NCBI GenBank assembly: GCA_024742665.1
Contig: JANSYA010000003.1
Coordinates: forward strand, 310,001-374,000
DNA: 64,000 nt
Direction: 5' to 3'
From: a bacterium
GTDB taxonomy: Bacteria > Spirochaetota > Leptospiria > Leptospirales > Leptonemataceae
Position numbers and translations under genes: made by a program. Shown in pieces: positions 47,534-56,491 of this stretch (the stretch's first letter is position 1; each line of letters opens with the position of its first letter). The notes under the pieces are model-generated. The model did no database searches. It saw only the letters and a list, made by a program, of their open reading frames with translations, and was not told the origin of the DNA.

Positions 47534-48352
47534 TCAGCGGCCGGGAGCGGCGACGAAAAACGAACGCACGCACAGACCGAACAAATATACGCCGCCGGCC
47601 AGAGCGACGATGGTCGCGCCGGAGCTCAGGTCCAGGATATACGAAAGCCACAGACCGCCCAGGTTAAAGATCGCGCCGAAGAGAATCGCGAGGGCCATCA
47701 AACGCTTCAAATCGAAGCTGAACCAACCGGCCATGGCGACCGGCACGGTCAGCAGCGCGATGACCAGAATCAATCCGGTAACCCGCATCATCAGCACGAT
47801 CGCGACGGCGATCAGAGCCGTAAGCGCAAGATAGAGCGCGGTAACCGGCAAATTGCGCACGGTCGTGAAAGTCTCGTCGAAAGAAATCGCAACGAGCTGT
47901 CGATAAGCGAGCGCTACCGTGAGCAAGATCACCAGGTCCAGGGCCAGCATCCACCACAGGTCGACGCCGGAAACCATCAGAATGCTGCCGAACAGATAGC
48001 TCATCAGATCGCCCTGGAAGCCGGGGCTGAGTTCTAAGAAGATGACGCCCAGAGCCATGCCGACGGCCCACAGCACGCCGATGATCGTATCGGCTCGTTC
48101 CCCCGCGCGACGCTGCACCAGGCCCATGCCGATCGCCGCACAGAACGTAAAAACGAACGAACTGAGCATCGGCGAGATTCCGAGAAAGACGCCGAGTCCC
48201 ACGCCGCCGTACGCCGCGTGAGCGATGCCGCCGCTTAAAAATACCATCCGATTCACAACGACGAAGGCGCCGATCACTCCCGTCGCGACGCTGACCAACA
48301 GCGCCGCCGCGATCGCGTTGCGCATAAATTCATATGAGAATAACTCAAGCAT
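47534..48352 (-). CDS. znuB: Zinc ABC transporter permease
   Basis: This 272-residue protein is an ABC-3 family metal permease: eight or nine hydrophobic spans, an early GAFVVVNRMVFLSGGIAHAAYGG block with the conserved region that contacts the ATPase, and a DETF segment in the cytoplasmic loop. It forms the membrane channel with ZnuC. Start ATG 48352 overlaps the ZnuC end by eight bases. It is the last gene of zur-znuA-znuC-znuB. Manganese or iron use by the same family is possible, but the zur-like regulator and His-rich ZnuA favour zinc. Confidence 0.92.
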   Translation of the reverse strand: MLELFSYEFMRNAIAAALLVSVATGVIGAFVVVNRMVFLSGGIAHAAYGGVGLGVFLGISPMLSSFVFTFCAAIGMGLVQRRAGERADTIIGVLWAVGMALGVIFLELSPGFQGDLMSYLFGSILMVSGVDLWWMLALDLVILLTVALAYRQLVAISFDETFTTVRNLPVTALYLALTALIAVAIVLMMRVTGLILVIALLTVPVAMAGWFSFDLKRLMALAILFGAIFNLGGLWLSYILDLSSGATIVALAGGVYLFGLCVRSFFVAAPGR

Positions 48353-49088
48353 TGTGTGTTTCGCCGGAGCCGCTCCCGATCAGCTGTTCCCTGAGTCGCC
48401 CGCTGATTTCAAACAGTCGGTCTCCCGCCTGAGCCGCCGCGCCGGCGTCGTGGGTGCTCATCAGGATCGTCAGCCCGCGCTCCTGTAGCCGCCGCAGCAA
48501 TCGATAGAAGCTCGCCGTAATTCGCGCGTCCAGATGCGTCACCGGTTCGTCGAGAATCAGCAGTCGCGGCGCGCTCACCAGTCCCCGCGCGATAAAGGCC
48601 CGCTGCAGCTGGCCGCCGGAAAGTTCGCGAATCGGCGCGCGAGCCCGGCCCAGCATACCGACCGCGTCGAGGGCTTCGTCGACGCGCCGCTTTTCTTCGC
48701 TGCGGTCGTACAGGCGCCGCATACCGGGGCCGAGACAACCCATCGCCACGAGTTCCGCAACGCGCAGCGGAAAGCGCGGATCGTAAACATTGCGCTGGGG
48801 CACATAGCCGATCGCCGTGCGGGCCTGAGCGGGAGTCGCTCCGCAAATTTGAATGCCGCCGTGATCGATGTCTATCAGACCGAGCAGCGCGCGAAACAGC
48901 GTGGTCTTGCCGCCGCCGTTCGGGCCGACGAAGATCGCGAAATCCCCCGCCTGGAGATTGAAGCTGATTTTCTGTAAAACTGTCGCGCCGTGATAGCGAA
49001 CGCTCAGCTCGTCGACTGCGACGATCGTTTCCGTCGATCCGGCGACCCCGCCCCCCGCAGATTCGAGGGATGTTCCGGTCGCAGTCAC
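48345..49088 (-). CDS. znuC: Zinc ABC transporter ATP-binding protein
   Basis: This 247-residue ATPase has Walker A GPNGGGKTTL, Q-loop YVPQRN, ABC signature ELSGGQLQRAF, Walker B LLILDEP and H-loop STHD. The start is the GTG at 49088, which overlaps the ZnuA stop as GTGA; a longer in-frame extension upstream lies wholly inside znuA and is not real. It powers zinc import with ZnuB and the binding protein. The first 25 residues before VDELSVRYHG are a short Ala/Gly/Thr leader. Confidence 0.93.
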   Translation of the reverse strand: MTATGTSLESAGGGVAGSTETIVAVDELSVRYHGATVLQKISFNLQAGDFAIFVGPNGGGKTTLFRALLGLIDIDHGGIQICGATPAQARTAIGYVPQRNVYDPRFPLRVAELVAMGCLGPGMRRLYDRSEEKRRVDEALDAVGMLGRARAPIRELSGGQLQRAFIARGLVSAPRLLILDEPVTHLDARITASFYRLLRRLQERGLTILMSTHDAGAAAQAGDRLFEISGRLREQLIGSGSGETHNA

Positions 49089-50056
49089 GGCGCAAGCGCC
49101 TCCGCGATTTGATCGGCGGTGTCGCACAGATTCTGAGCCCAGTCCGGCGCGAGCGGATCGATGGTTTCGACTCGCGCGTCGAGATCTCGCGCGACGACCT
49201 CTACGGAACGCGGATTGAAACCGGGTTCGGCGAAGATCGCCTTCACCCCCGCGGCCCGGGACAAACGCACCAATCGCATTAAATCGCGCGCGGAAGGTTC
49301 GTGTCCGTCGGCCTGGACGGCGATCATGCGCAGACCGTAATCCCGCGCGAAGTACTCCCATGAAGGATGATAGACAACAAGCAATTGATTCTTAAAGGGC
49401 GCGAGTCGGCGGCGAATATAGGCGTCGACCTGATCGAGCTCCGCGCGCAGCTCCCGGTGTCCGCGGGTGAAGCGCGCGCGACTCTCCGGCCGCAGCTCGA
49501 CCAGAGTACCCAGGATCGCATCGCTCTGCTCGCGCACAATCCGCGGCGAAAGCCAGGTGTGCGGATTGAGATGCCCCTTCCCGTGAGCATGTTCATGGCC
49601 GGAATCATTCGAAGAATCGTTCGAGGAATCGCCCGGGCCGAAATCGTCTCGCGTCGACGCGAAAGGTTGAATGCTTTGCGGCCCCAGATCGACGACTCGC
49701 AGGCCGGCGTTGATACCGCGCAGGCGACGCAGGCAGGATTTTTCGAATTCCAGGCCCTGACGAAAGTACACGACCAGGTCGCTCAGAATTCGCAGCTGTT
49801 CCGGCCCCGGTTCGTACGAGTGGGGGTCGACGCCGACCGGAATCAAAACCCGCACCTGAACGTCTTCGCCCCCGATTCGATCAACGAGATATTTTTGCGG
49901 AGCGACGCTCACTCCGACGCGGAGCGCGCCGTCCTTCACAGAATCTCCGGCGGCGTCGCATACCATAGAAGCGGCCGCGCACAGAATCGCCATGGCGTAG
50001 ACCGGCATGCGGCGCGCGAAGCGCTGGAGTCTGTATGCGATACTCCGGCGATTCAC
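49085..50056 (-). CDS. znuA: Zinc ABC transporter substrate-binding protein
   Basis: This 323-residue protein has a signal sequence (MPVYAMAILCAAASMVCDAA), the cluster A-I metal-binding fold (VLIPVGVDPHSYEPGPEQL with metal His), a His-rich loop GHEHAHGKGH then NPHTWLSPR, and HPSWEYFARDYGL with a further ligand. It captures zinc outside the membrane. The GTG at 50056, overlapping the zur stop as GTGA, is chosen because znuC uses the same overlap; ATG 50008 would leave the signal peptide without its basic part. It is second in the operon. Confidence 0.92.
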   Translation of the reverse strand: MNRRSIAYRLQRFARRMPVYAMAILCAAASMVCDAAGDSVKDGALRVGVSVAPQKYLVDRIGGEDVQVRVLIPVGVDPHSYEPGPEQLRILSDLVVYFRQGLEFEKSCLRRLRGINAGLRVVDLGPQSIQPFASTRDDFGPGDSSNDSSNDSGHEHAHGKGHLNPHTWLSPRIVREQSDAILGTLVELRPESRARFTRGHRELRAELDQVDAYIRRRLAPFKNQLLVVYHPSWEYFARDYGLRMIAVQADGHEPSARDLMRLVRLSRAAGVKAIFAEPGFNPRSVEVVARDLDARVETIDPLAPDWAQNLCDTADQIAEALAP

Positions 50057-50580
50057 TGACAGCTCGCACAATAACCGTAAACTTCGAAGGCGTGATTGAT
50101 TACGCGAAACTCCTGACGCTCCAGGTCCTGAAAGAAATTCTCGGGCAGCGGGCAAACGCTCAGGCAGATCGAACCGCCGCAATTCAAACACACCGCGTGG
50201 TGGTGATGATGCCCGGCTCCCTGGAATTCATAGACCAGATCCGCGCCGTGCAATTTGATTTGCGACAGCACGCCCAGATTCGCCAGGGTGCTCAGCGTGC
50301 GATACACCGTATCCAGACTGATGGCCCGGTGCTTCTTGCGAATTTCCTGAAAGACCGCCTGGACCGAATGGCTGCCCTTGCGCTTCGCCAGCAAACCCAG
50401 GATATCTTCGCGCTGGGGCGTAATGCGAAAGCCCTCGGATTTCAGCAGATCCAGAGCAGCCTGCACGGCGTCCGGGGCGGCCCCCTTCGAGCCCGACGCC
50501 GGACCTTTCTTCGGCGTCCTCGAATTGCCGGGCCCTGGCGCGGTCTTGCGCGGGACCTTCGAATTTTTATTGTCTGCCAT
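50053..50580 (-). CDS. zur: Fur-family regulator, probably Zur
   Basis: This 175-residue regulator has a 35-residue basic, Gly/Pro/Ser-rich leader and then a Fur fold: winged helix EGFRITPQREDILGLLA with LDTVYRTLSTLANLG, a His-rich GAGHHHHHAVCLNCGG metal block and two Cys pairs (CLNC, CASC) for structural zinc. Its position in front of znuA, znuC and znuB marks it as Zur, a zinc-sensing repressor, though Fur or PerR types cannot be fully excluded. The start is ATG 50580; the AGGAGG at 50603-50608 is 22 bases away and lies within the palindromic control region instead. Confidence 0.9.
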   Translation of the reverse strand: MADNKNSKVPRKTAPGPGNSRTPKKGPASGSKGAAPDAVQAALDLLKSEGFRITPQREDILGLLAKRKGSHSVQAVFQEIRKKHRAISLDTVYRTLSTLANLGVLSQIKLHGADLVYEFQGAGHHHHHAVCLNCGGSICLSVCPLPENFFQDLERQEFRVINHAFEVYGYCASCQ

Positions 50581-50596
50581 TGGAAGTGAATCCGAC

Positions 50597-50624
50597 CGGA
50601 ATCCTCCTAGTTAGGAATATTCCG
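50597..50624. promoter_or_regulatory. Nested palindromes upstream of zur, putative Zur operator
   Basis: Three overlapping inverted repeats lie here: TCCTA-GT-TAGGA at 50605-50616, GGAATATTCC at 50614-50623, and outer arms CGGAAT (50597-50602) and ATTCCG (50619-50624). It lies 17-44 bases upstream of the zur start, so autoregulation of the zinc operon is likely. Confidence 0.5.
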
Positions 50625-50639
50625 ATTCTGGCAGGTTAC

Positions 50640-50667
50640 AAAAAGTCGGCCTCCGGTCAAGCCGGAG
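50640..50667 (-). terminator. Terminator of the downstream DUF1554 lipoprotein gene
   Basis: On the minus strand CTCCGG-CTTGA-CCGGAG (50651-50667) is followed after six bases by TTTTT (50640-50644). It lies just after the stop at 50677 and before the zur control region. The paralogue has a related sequence at about 52090-52112 that pairs less well. Confidence 0.6.
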
Positions 50668-50676
50668 AACGCGACG

Positions 50677-52062
50677 CTATTGTTCGACGCAGATCAGGTG
50701 GGTCGGCGTCGCGCAGAGCGGAGTGGCGGACTGAATCGCAGCGCCGTTGGTCGCCGTGGGGTCGCCCGTGCCCCCGTTGCCGCCCGTCGACGACCAGCCG
50801 GAACAGTTCAAGCCGGCCCTCACCACCCAATCATTGCGCAGGCCCGTCCAGTATAAGCCGGCGCTCGCTTCGAAGGAATTCGAGAAGGCTCCGAAAACAA
50901 AGATGCCGTTCGCATCGGCCGTAAATACGGGCGTCGTGCCGTCCTGGCGATAATAATTTAGATTCGGTGAAAGCACCCAGTCGGTCTGACCGTCGCCCAG
51001 GTTCGGCGTCAGGGATCCGATCCGGGCCGGCGCCGGAGTTGTCTTGCTCAGCAGCGCCCTGTAAGTTGAAGTATTCGGCCGATTCGCGTCGGCCGTACAA
51101 AAGGCGTCCGCCTCGGCGATGCCGGATCCGTCGCCGTTGCCGCCCAGCAGCGGGTCGTTGTCAAAGTCGCCGTTGTGCGTGGCGGCCGTGCGAAATACAA
51201 ACTTATCATTATCGATTACGGCCGGATTCACGTTAATGATTCCGATGCCGTTATAGTTCGCGTCGGTGCTGGTCGCGGTGTGCGTAAAAGTATAGCCGCG
51301 GGGTCCTTCCGCGACGGCGTCATCAACGGCGGCGACCGTCACAGTCTGAGCCGTACACCAGTCGCCCGGCCCGGGACAGGCACCCACCGTAAAATTCAAC
51401 CCGATCGGGAGCACCGAAGCATTCGCCGAAACCTGAGCATTCGGCGTGATCGTCACGGTCACCGGAAAGGTCGGCGGCTGGGTCAACACGACAGTGTACG
51501 TATCCGTCGCGCCGCCTTCGGTGGTGATCGTGCTCAGTCCGGTTTCCGTGATGATCACGTTCGGAGATTCATCGTCCAGCACAACGACCGCGACGTTCGA
51601 GGGATCCTGACCGTTATAGTTGAGGTCGGCGCTGACCGCGGCGCCCAGGACCGCGCTCACGGTTTGATTGGTATCGACAGCCGCGTCGTCCAGTCCGGTC
51701 ACCAGCACGGCCTGGTTGTTGTTCCAGTTGGCCGGTGTAAAGGTCAGGGAGGTCGAGCCGACCGAAATTTCGGTCGCGTCACTGCTGCTGATGGGGATGG
51801 ACACGTTGGCCGTCGGCGCCTCGTTCAGGCGAACGGTGAACAAATCGGCCGTGCCCGTTTCGGCGACGGTTAAGGTTCCGCCGGAAACCGTGAAGGATCC
51901 CGTGGGCGTAAAGGGGGTTTCTGTCGCAACCGGTGCCGATTGCACGCCCAGGGCCAGCAGCGAACAGACCGGTCCGCAGTCGTCCGGCAAAGGCGGAATG
52001 CAGGCCGCCAGGCTCAGAATGCTTGCCGCCACCAGCCGACATATTTTGCGTTGCCTGACCAT
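50677..52062 (-). CDS. DUF1554 lipoprotein with Calx-beta-like repeats (copy 1)
   Basis: This 461-residue lipoprotein has a short signal ending in SILSLAACIPP (lipobox), two beta repeats of about 110 residues of Calx-beta or cadherin-like type (GGTLTVAETGTADLFTVRL and NVIITETGLSTITTEGGATD), and a C-terminal DUF1554 domain with FRTAATHNGDF, GIAEADAFCTADANRPNTST, LNCSGWSSTGG and a final LICVEQ. DUF1554 proteins are surface lipoproteins mainly known from Leptospira; their role is not established but display and adhesion are plausible. It follows the near-identical copy upstream by 60 bases. Start ATG 52062. Confidence 0.9.
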   Translation of the reverse strand: MVRQRKICRLVAASILSLAACIPPLPDDCGPVCSLLALGVQSAPVATETPFTPTGSFTVSGGTLTVAETGTADLFTVRLNEAPTANVSIPISSSDATEISVGSTSLTFTPANWNNNQAVLVTGLDDAAVDTNQTVSAVLGAAVSADLNYNGQDPSNVAVVVLDDESPNVIITETGLSTITTEGGATDTYTVVLTQPPTFPVTVTITPNAQVSANASVLPIGLNFTVGACPGPGDWCTAQTVTVAAVDDAVAEGPRGYTFTHTATSTDANYNGIGIINVNPAVIDNDKFVFRTAATHNGDFDNDPLLGGNGDGSGIAEADAFCTADANRPNTSTYRALLSKTTPAPARIGSLTPNLGDGQTDWVLSPNLNYYRQDGTTPVFTADANGIFVFGAFSNSFEASAGLYWTGLRNDWVVRAGLNCSGWSSTGGNGGTGDPTATNGAAIQSATPLCATPTHLICVEQ

Positions 52063-52122
52063 TTTCTAGACTTAAGACAGATTCGCCAAAGTCGGTTCCC
52101 GGTCAAGCCCGAGAGGGCAATG

Positions 52123-53544
52123 CTATTGTTCGACGCAGATCAAATGCAGCGCCGTGGCGCAGCTCGTGGGCGGCCCGCCGACCTGCAAAGCGGTGCCGTC
52201 GGTCGCAAAGGAATCTCCAACGCGCGCATTGCCGCCGCTGGAAGACCACCCGCTGCAGTTGAGGCCCCCCAGAGTCCGCCAATCGTTGCGCAGTGCGCTC
52301 CAGTGGTTGCCGGCGGCAGCGGCGAAGGAATTAGTCATAGCGCCGAATACGAAAATGCCATTAGCATTCGTCGTAAACAGCGGCGTCGTACCGTCCTGGC
52401 GAAAATAGTTCAGGTTCGGCGCCAGCACCCAGTCGACCTGGCCGTCGCCCGCGTTCGCCGTGACGGAAGCGGTTCGCTCCGGCGCCGGAGTCGGATCCGC
52501 GAGCAGCGCCTTATACGTGGAAGTATTCGGTCGATTCGCGTCGGCCATGCAGAAGGCGTCCGCTTCGGCGATGCCCGAACCGTCCCCGTCGCCGCTTAAA
52601 GTGGCGTCGTTGTCAAAGTCGCCGTTGTGGGTCGCGGCCGTGCGAAACGTGAATTTGTCGTTATCTATTACCGCCGGGTTCACGTTTATGATCCCGATGC
52701 CGCTATAGTTACCGTCGGCGCTCGCTGCAACGTGAGTAAATGTATACCCGCGCGGCCCTTCCGCGACAGCGTCATCGACGGCGGCGACAGTCACTGTTTG
52801 AGCCGTGCACCAGGTGCCCGGACCGGGACAGGCGCCCTGCAGGAAGTTCAGTGCCACCGGCAACACCGACGCGTTCGCCGAAACCTGCGCGTCCGGATTC
52901 ACTGTAACGGTGACGTTGGCTGTCGGCGCCTGGGTCAGCACAATCGTATAGGTGTCGGTCGCACCGCCTTCGGTGGTCACCGTGCTCAGCCCGGTTTCCG
53001 TGATGATCACATTCGGCGATTCATCGTCGAGCACGATTACCGAAACGTCGGCAGGATCCTGACCGCCATAATTCGCGTCGGCGCTGGTCGCCGCTCCGAG
53101 CACCGCGCTAACCGTCTGGTTGGAATCGACAGCCGCATCGTCGAGGCCGGTAACGAGCACGCTCTGATTGTTATTCCAGTTCGTAGTCGTGAAAGTCAGC
53201 GAAGCCGAGCCGACCGAGATCTCGGTCGCGTCGCCGCTGCTGACTGGCACCGTAACGTTGGCCGTCGGCGCCTGGTTCAGGCGAACGCTAAAGAACGCCG
53301 ACGTGCCCGTTTCGGCGACTGTCAGGGTGCCGCCGGAAACGGTGAATGCACCAGTGGGAGTGATAATAGAGCCGTCATCACTGGCGGCCGCGTCAGTATT
53401 CAGAGCCAGCAGCGTGCAGACTTCACCGCACTCGGCGGGCAATGCGGGAACGCAGGCGGTCGCAGTGAGCAGCATGCCCATCACCACCAGCCAACGGGCG
53501 ATGCGGACAATGCGAGAATTGCGGACGAGGCGAACCAGGCCCAC
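52123..53544 (-). CDS. DUF1554 lipoprotein with Calx-beta-like repeats (copy 2)
   Basis: This is the tandem paralogue of the next gene, with the same order: lipoprotein signal (MGMLLTATACVPALP), two beta repeats and DUF1554 ending in LICVEQ. I judge most positions identical by eye, with differences in the signal region and in patches such as the SAFFSVRLNQAP segment. The start is uncertain: a GTG at 53544 gives a good basic and hydrophobic signal; the frame is open up to a GTG at 53637, and ATG 53487 or 53481 would lack the basic part. Similar 3' flanks in both copies show that the duplication included the end of the gene. Confidence 0.85.
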   Translation of the reverse strand: MGLVRLVRNSRIVRIARWLVVMGMLLTATACVPALPAECGEVCTLLALNTDAAASDDGSIITPTGAFTVSGGTLTVAETGTSAFFSVRLNQAPTANVTVPVSSGDATEISVGSASLTFTTTNWNNNQSVLVTGLDDAAVDSNQTVSAVLGAATSADANYGGQDPADVSVIVLDDESPNVIITETGLSTVTTEGGATDTYTIVLTQAPTANVTVTVNPDAQVSANASVLPVALNFLQGACPGPGTWCTAQTVTVAAVDDAVAEGPRGYTFTHVAASADGNYSGIGIINVNPAVIDNDKFTFRTAATHNGDFDNDATLSGDGDGSGIAEADAFCMADANRPNTSTYKALLADPTPAPERTASVTANAGDGQVDWVLAPNLNYFRQDGTTPLFTTNANGIFVFGAMTNSFAAAAGNHWSALRNDWRTLGGLNCSGWSSSGGNARVGDSFATDGTALQVGGPPTSCATALHLICVEQ

Positions 53545-53820
53545 GAACGACGATAGGCCCTGCGCAGGGACGTCCCGTCGCGAACGCGGAAATCCATTTG
53601 TTCCGGCGCAATGCTGTGTTGGTTCGAGGACGATCACTTCCGAGTCCGTACGCGGCGGAATATCGCCACGTAGAACTACGCAACCGGCTCAAGTGCTTAT
53701 TTTGCCAGCACTTTTCGTCACATGTTTGCCATATCCGGCAATAGTTGCAATTTTTTAGCACAAAGTGATGATATTGAAGCACCGTTCATGAGATATGTCA
53801 CAGTTTTCTGTTTCGCGCGC

Positions 53821-55539
53821 TCAGTCCTTGAGCCACTCCACACGATACAGATCCAGCCGGCGGTCCCGGAAGTTGCGCACGCTGCCCTGGTAGCGCAGGT
53901 CTTTCAACAGGTCCAGGTTCAAATCCGAAACAAGGGTCATTTCCGTATTGGGAGTCGCCTCGGCGATGACCGCATCGTGAGGAAAGGCGAAGTCCGCCGG
54001 CGAAAAGACCGCGGCCTGGGAGTACTGGATATCCATATTTTCGACTTTGGGTAAATTGCCGACGCTGCCGGTCATCACGACGTAGCACTCGTTTTCGATC
54101 GCGCGCGCCTGGGCGCAGCGCCGCACGCGCAGATAGGCGTTCTTCGTATCGGTCCAGAATGGCACGAATAGAATCTTCATGCCCTGCTCCGCCAGAATGC
54201 GCGAAAGCTCCGGAAACTCGACGTCGTAACAGATTAAAACGCCGATCTTGCCGACGTCGGTTTCGAATACCGAAAGCTCGCTGCCGCCGGTCAGACCCCA
54301 GGAGGCCTGCTCGTCGGGCGTAATGTGAATCTTGCGCTGGGTCGCGTAGGTCCCGTCGCGACGACAAACGAACGAAACATTATAAATTTTTTCGTTTTCG
54401 GAATCGAGCACCGGCATGCTGCCGGCAATAATATTGATATTATAAGCCAGCGCGAGCTCGACGATCTTTTCCCGCAAAAGATCGGTATAGCCGGCGAGAT
54501 GTCGAATGGCAACGCCCGGCGTGCGGTCGTTGGACTCGGCCATTAAAGGCCCGTTAAAAAATTCCGGCAGCAGCACGAAGTCCGCTTTATAGCCGGCGAT
54601 GGCGTCGACGAAGTACTCGATCTGATCGACGATATCCTGAGGACTCTGCACGCGCCGCATCCCCCACTGGACCGCGCCCACTCTTACGACGGTCTTACGC
54701 TGCGTGAAGACGTCCAGTTCGCGCTCTTCGTAATAGATATTGATCCATTCCAGTAAAGTCGCATGCGAATGTGATTCTTTATCTTCGGGAATATAGTTGC
54801 GTATGATTCGGCGAACGTGAAAGTCGTTGGCGAGCTGAAAGCTCAGCACCGGATCGTACAGCTCGGAGTTCTTAACTTTCTGTATATATTCTTTAACGGT
54901 CAGCGAGTCGGCCATGCGCTGATAGCCGGGGATGCGACCGCCGGCGATGATGCGCCGCAGATTCAGTTCTTCGCACAGATTTTTGCGCGCGTCGTACAGG
55001 CGACGCCCCAGCCGCAGCCCCCGGTATTCCGGATGCACGAAGACGTCGATGCCGTAAATCGTATCGCCTTTGGGATCGTGAGTTTCGAAGCTGCCCCCCG
55101 CGACGATCTGGTCGTACGAATGTTTGTCGCCGAATTTACGATAGTCGACCTGCAAGCTCAGGGCCACGGCCACGACTTTGCCATTGTCCTCGATGGCGAT
55201 CTGGCCTTCGGGAAATCGGTCGATCAGCGAATCCAGTCCGGGCCGCGCCCAGGCCCCGGCCATCTGGGGATAGACGAGATCCATGATCTCTTTTAGATCG
55301 TCGTAGTCGTCTTTCTGTAAACCGCGCAGGACCAGGCGGTGCTGGAGCGCCGGAGAACTCTCATCGCCGGCGCTTTCATCCGCGGAGCCGTCGAGCGGCA
55401 CCGATGGGGCCTGCGCTGCGGAATCCTGCGCGGTCGATCCCACAGCGGCGTCTGAAGCGGCGCTGGAAATAGCTTCCGAAGCTGAATCCGCAGCAGCGCC
55501 GGGGGGCGCGGTCGAGTCTGGCGAGAGTGAATCGGACAT
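53821..55539 (-). CDS. GNAT N-acetyltransferase fused to a nitrilase-type hydrolase
   Basis: This 572-residue protein has an Ala/Ser/Asp-rich leader of about 60 residues, a GNAT domain (IYGIDVFVHPEYRGLRLGRR with the acetyl-CoA loop, about 75-230) and a carbon-nitrogen hydrolase domain (from about 280) with the catalytic Glu in VLLPEFF, Lys in RKIHITPDE and Cys in VLICYDVEFPE. Such GNAT-nitrilase fusions are known in many bacteria with no firm substrate; they may acylate and hydrolyse an amide. The ATG at 55539 starts the leader; an upstream in-frame ATG at 55566 is possible. It stands alone, with plsC divergent. Confidence 0.92.
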   Translation of the reverse strand: MSDSLSPDSTAPPGAAADSASEAISSAASDAAVGSTAQDSAAQAPSVPLDGSADESAGDESSPALQHRLVLRGLQKDDYDDLKEIMDLVYPQMAGAWARPGLDSLIDRFPEGQIAIEDNGKVVAVALSLQVDYRKFGDKHSYDQIVAGGSFETHDPKGDTIYGIDVFVHPEYRGLRLGRRLYDARKNLCEELNLRRIIAGGRIPGYQRMADSLTVKEYIQKVKNSELYDPVLSFQLANDFHVRRIIRNYIPEDKESHSHATLLEWINIYYEERELDVFTQRKTVVRVGAVQWGMRRVQSPQDIVDQIEYFVDAIAGYKADFVLLPEFFNGPLMAESNDRTPGVAIRHLAGYTDLLREKIVELALAYNINIIAGSMPVLDSENEKIYNVSFVCRRDGTYATQRKIHITPDEQASWGLTGGSELSVFETDVGKIGVLICYDVEFPELSRILAEQGMKILFVPFWTDTKNAYLRVRRCAQARAIENECYVVMTGSVGNLPKVENMDIQYSQAAVFSPADFAFPHDAVIAEATPNTEMTLVSDLNLDLLKDLRYQGSVRNFRDRRLDLYRVEWLKD

Positions 55540-55692
55540 ATTCACAAAATATACAGGCCGGCCCAATTGGTCAGCATGATTTCGAAAACTCCGACGCCGG
55601 TCCAGGCGCTTCCGGCTCCATTGCGGCGCGTCCTGCCGCCGATCTGCAAAAAGGCTTGCTGGCGCACGGGGCGATTGGATTAGAATAGTCGC

Positions 55693-56484
55693 GTGCGTTC
55701 TTTGTTTTTATGGATCCTGGCGGCGGTGATCTTTCTGTCGTATGCGGCGGTGCTCGTGCCTATTCTGTGGCTCCGGCCGCAGAATCTAATTCATCGCGCG
55801 GCCCGCAGCTGGTCGCTCCTCGTCTGCCGACTGGCCGGCGTGCGGGTCCAGGTGGAACGCCCGACAGACGATCCGCGGGCCGAGTCCGCGGGCCGAAAAA
55901 ATCAAGCGAACCATCCGGTCGGAAATGCGAGTGAAAGTCCGATCGGAAACCCGCTCAGGGACCCCCTGGTGGTCATATCGAATCATCTGAGTCTCTTTGA
56001 TATGGTCGTGATGTACTGCGTGCTGCCTGACCTCCAGTTTCGCTGGCTGGCAAAGGCATCGCTCTTTAAGATTCCGATCTGGGGCTGGGGCATGTGGGGC
56101 GCCGGCTATATTCCCGTGAAGCGCGACAACCCCGCCAACGCCCGGGAGTCCATGCAGGCCGCGGCCGAACATGTGCGCGGCGGTAAGTCCGTGATCGTCT
56201 TCGCGGAAGGCACACGCGGTCCGGGCGGCGGACGCATGCTGCCGTTTAAGAAAGGCGGCTTCGTCCTGGCGAAACGGGCGGGCGTGCCCATCCAGCCGAT
56301 GACCATTCTCGATTCGGACAAAATTATACCGCCGAAGAAAAAACGGTGGATCCAACCGATTCACAAAGGCGTGATCCGGGTAATTCTGCACAAACAGCTA
56401 AGGCCCGCAGAAATTGAAAAGCTGTCGACGGAAGAGCTGCGCGAAACTTTGCGCACGACGATCGGCGCGCCGCTGAATTCTTGA
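55693..56484 (+). CDS. plsC: 1-acyl-sn-glycerol-3-phosphate acyltransferase (PlsC-like)
   Basis: This 263-residue enzyme has one N-terminal membrane helix (FLWILAAVIFLSYAAVLVPI) and the acyltransferase motifs NHLSLFD (the HX4D pair), the GYIPVKRD block, FAEGTRGPGGGRMLPFKKGG and VPIQPMTI. It should add the second acyl chain to lysophosphatidic acid in phospholipid synthesis. A 35-residue linker rich in Asn, Pro and Ser before motif I is longer than usual. The start is GTG 55693. It is followed after eight bases by a lipoprotein gene, so the two may be cotranscribed. Confidence 0.92.
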   Translation: MRSLFLWILAAVIFLSYAAVLVPILWLRPQNLIHRAARSWSLLVCRLAGVRVQVERPTDDPRAESAGRKNQANHPVGNASESPIGNPLRDPLVVISNHLSLFDMVVMYCVLPDLQFRWLAKASLFKIPIWGWGMWGAGYIPVKRDNPANARESMQAAAEHVRGGKSVIVFAEGTRGPGGGRMLPFKKGGFVLAKRAGVPIQPMTILDSDKIIPPKKKRWIQPIHKGVIRVILHKQLRPAEIEKLSTEELRETLRTTIGAPLNS

Positions 56485-56491
56485 GCCACTT

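Noticed and set aside
48409-49095. Arg-rich minus-strand frame overlapping znuC
   Set aside because: znuC in the other frame has every ABC ATPase motif.
53787-53802. CRP-like site upstream of the DUF1554 pair
   Set aside because: CATGA-N6-TCACA matches only one half-site fully; with no known CRP binding in this group the support is too weak, although a cyclase gene is in the window.
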